From an uncultured Paracoccaceae bacterium (lineage in GTDB: Bacteria; Pseudomonadota; Alphaproteobacteria; Rhodobacterales; Rhodobacteraceae): a DNA stretch of 64,000 nucleotides. Position 1 is the first letter of the stretch; each line of letters opens with the position of its first letter. The position numbers and the translations under genes are program-made. Shown here piece by piece: positions 63,838-64,000 of this stretch. The DNA is taken from positions 1 through 64,000 of the forward strand of contig CANLND010000017.1 in NCBI GenBank assembly GCA_947492585.1. The letters run 5' to 3'. The notes under the pieces were generated by a model that was given only the letters and a program-made list of their open reading frames with translations, ran no database searches and was not told where the DNA came from.

Positions 63838-64000
63838 CCGCTTCGCACAGTTGCCGCATAGCGAAACGAAAACGGCTCAACGTAAGAGGATTCTCCGTGC
63901 AAAATGACAGTGTCATTTTCGGTGAACAACGTGTGTGATCGAACAAGCAGCGGCGCACCTGATGCGACATTCATTTGTCGCGCCTGGGCGTCGCTTGCGC
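63834..64000 (-). CDS. C-terminal end of a GntR-family (HutC/UTRA) regulator, cut by the window edge
   Basis: The minus strand encodes the last 54 residues of a UTRA domain (ASGAPLLVRSHTLFTEND, then a final strand ending FSFRYAATVRSG) with the stop at 63834-63836. The DNA-binding part lies beyond 64000. UTRA regulators usually sense sugars, phosphonates or histidine-type acids. It is likely to control the divergent SMP-30/amidohydrolase and TRAP genes. Confidence 0.7.
   Translation of the reverse strand, partial: ASDAQARQMNVASGAPLLVRSHTLFTENDTVILHGESSYVEPFSFRYAATVRSG

Overview
The window reads as chromosome of a marine Rhodobacterales (Roseobacter-clade) alphaproteobacterium. Supporting signs are the order rpmH-rnpA-yidD ... 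yidC-MOSC-engB ... argB, an alpha operon of rpsM-rpsK-rpoA-rplQ without rpsD, a zinc-lid adenylate kinase, an ATP12-type F1 assembly chaperone, an AapJQMP amino-acid transporter, TRAP transport genes, and very many small-molecule catabolic genes. No rRNA, CRISPR array, prophage or replication origin is visible.

Region 1 (1-19 kb) is accessory and catabolic. Two identical tRNA-Arg(ACG) genes are followed by a decayed IS3-family transposase remnant. Next comes a cluster that fits trans-4-hydroxy-L-proline breakdown: a GntR/FCD regulator, a stress protein and an NhaC-type antiporter, then a five-gene operon of a DapA-family deaminase, a DAO-family oxidase, a semialdehyde dehydrogenase, a proline-racemase-family epimerase and a ProC-like reductase. 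Boxes containing TGTCGACA lie upstream of the regulator and between nhaC and the operon, suggesting one regulon. A LysR/SDR/FAD-oxidoreductase locus, an alpha/beta hydrolase, a frameshifted agmatinase-family gene and a polar amino-acid ABC transporter with a LysR regulator follow.

Region 2 (19-36.8 kb) is mostly core: a histidine kinase, a flavin disulfide reductase with a TVP38 membrane protein, then rpmH-rnpA-yidD, an Rrf2/AhpD-like insert, ttcA, an EAL-domain protein with a degenerate GGDEF domain, yidC-MOSC-engB, a frameshifted PepSY membrane protein, an SDR, argB, an Fe-S protein and a SixA-type phosphatase. Region 3 (36.8-50.1 kb, all minus strand) holds aapJQMP, an ATP12-gph-rluC-crcB run, rarA-degQ, a DAHP synthase and a MATE exporter. 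Region 4 (50.2-58.9 kb) holds a large chemoreceptor and the rplO-secY-adk and rpsM-rpsK-rpoA-rplQ operons, with a BLUF-domain gene wedged between them on the other strand. Region 5 (58.9-64 kb) is a TRAP transporter with SMP-30 and amidohydrolase enzymes and the end of a GntR/UTRA regulator.

The most striking regulatory element is upstream of the DAHP synthase gene: a short leader ORF with seven aromatic codons (Phe, Trp and Tyr) in nine, followed by mutually exclusive hairpins and a U-tailed terminator. This is the full architecture of a ribosome-mediated attenuator sensing all three aromatic amino acids. Other points of note are a BLUF domain whose photoactive Tyr is Phe, an SDR lacking the catalytic YxxxK pair, and two genes broken by one-base homopolymer indels, which may be real or sequence errors.
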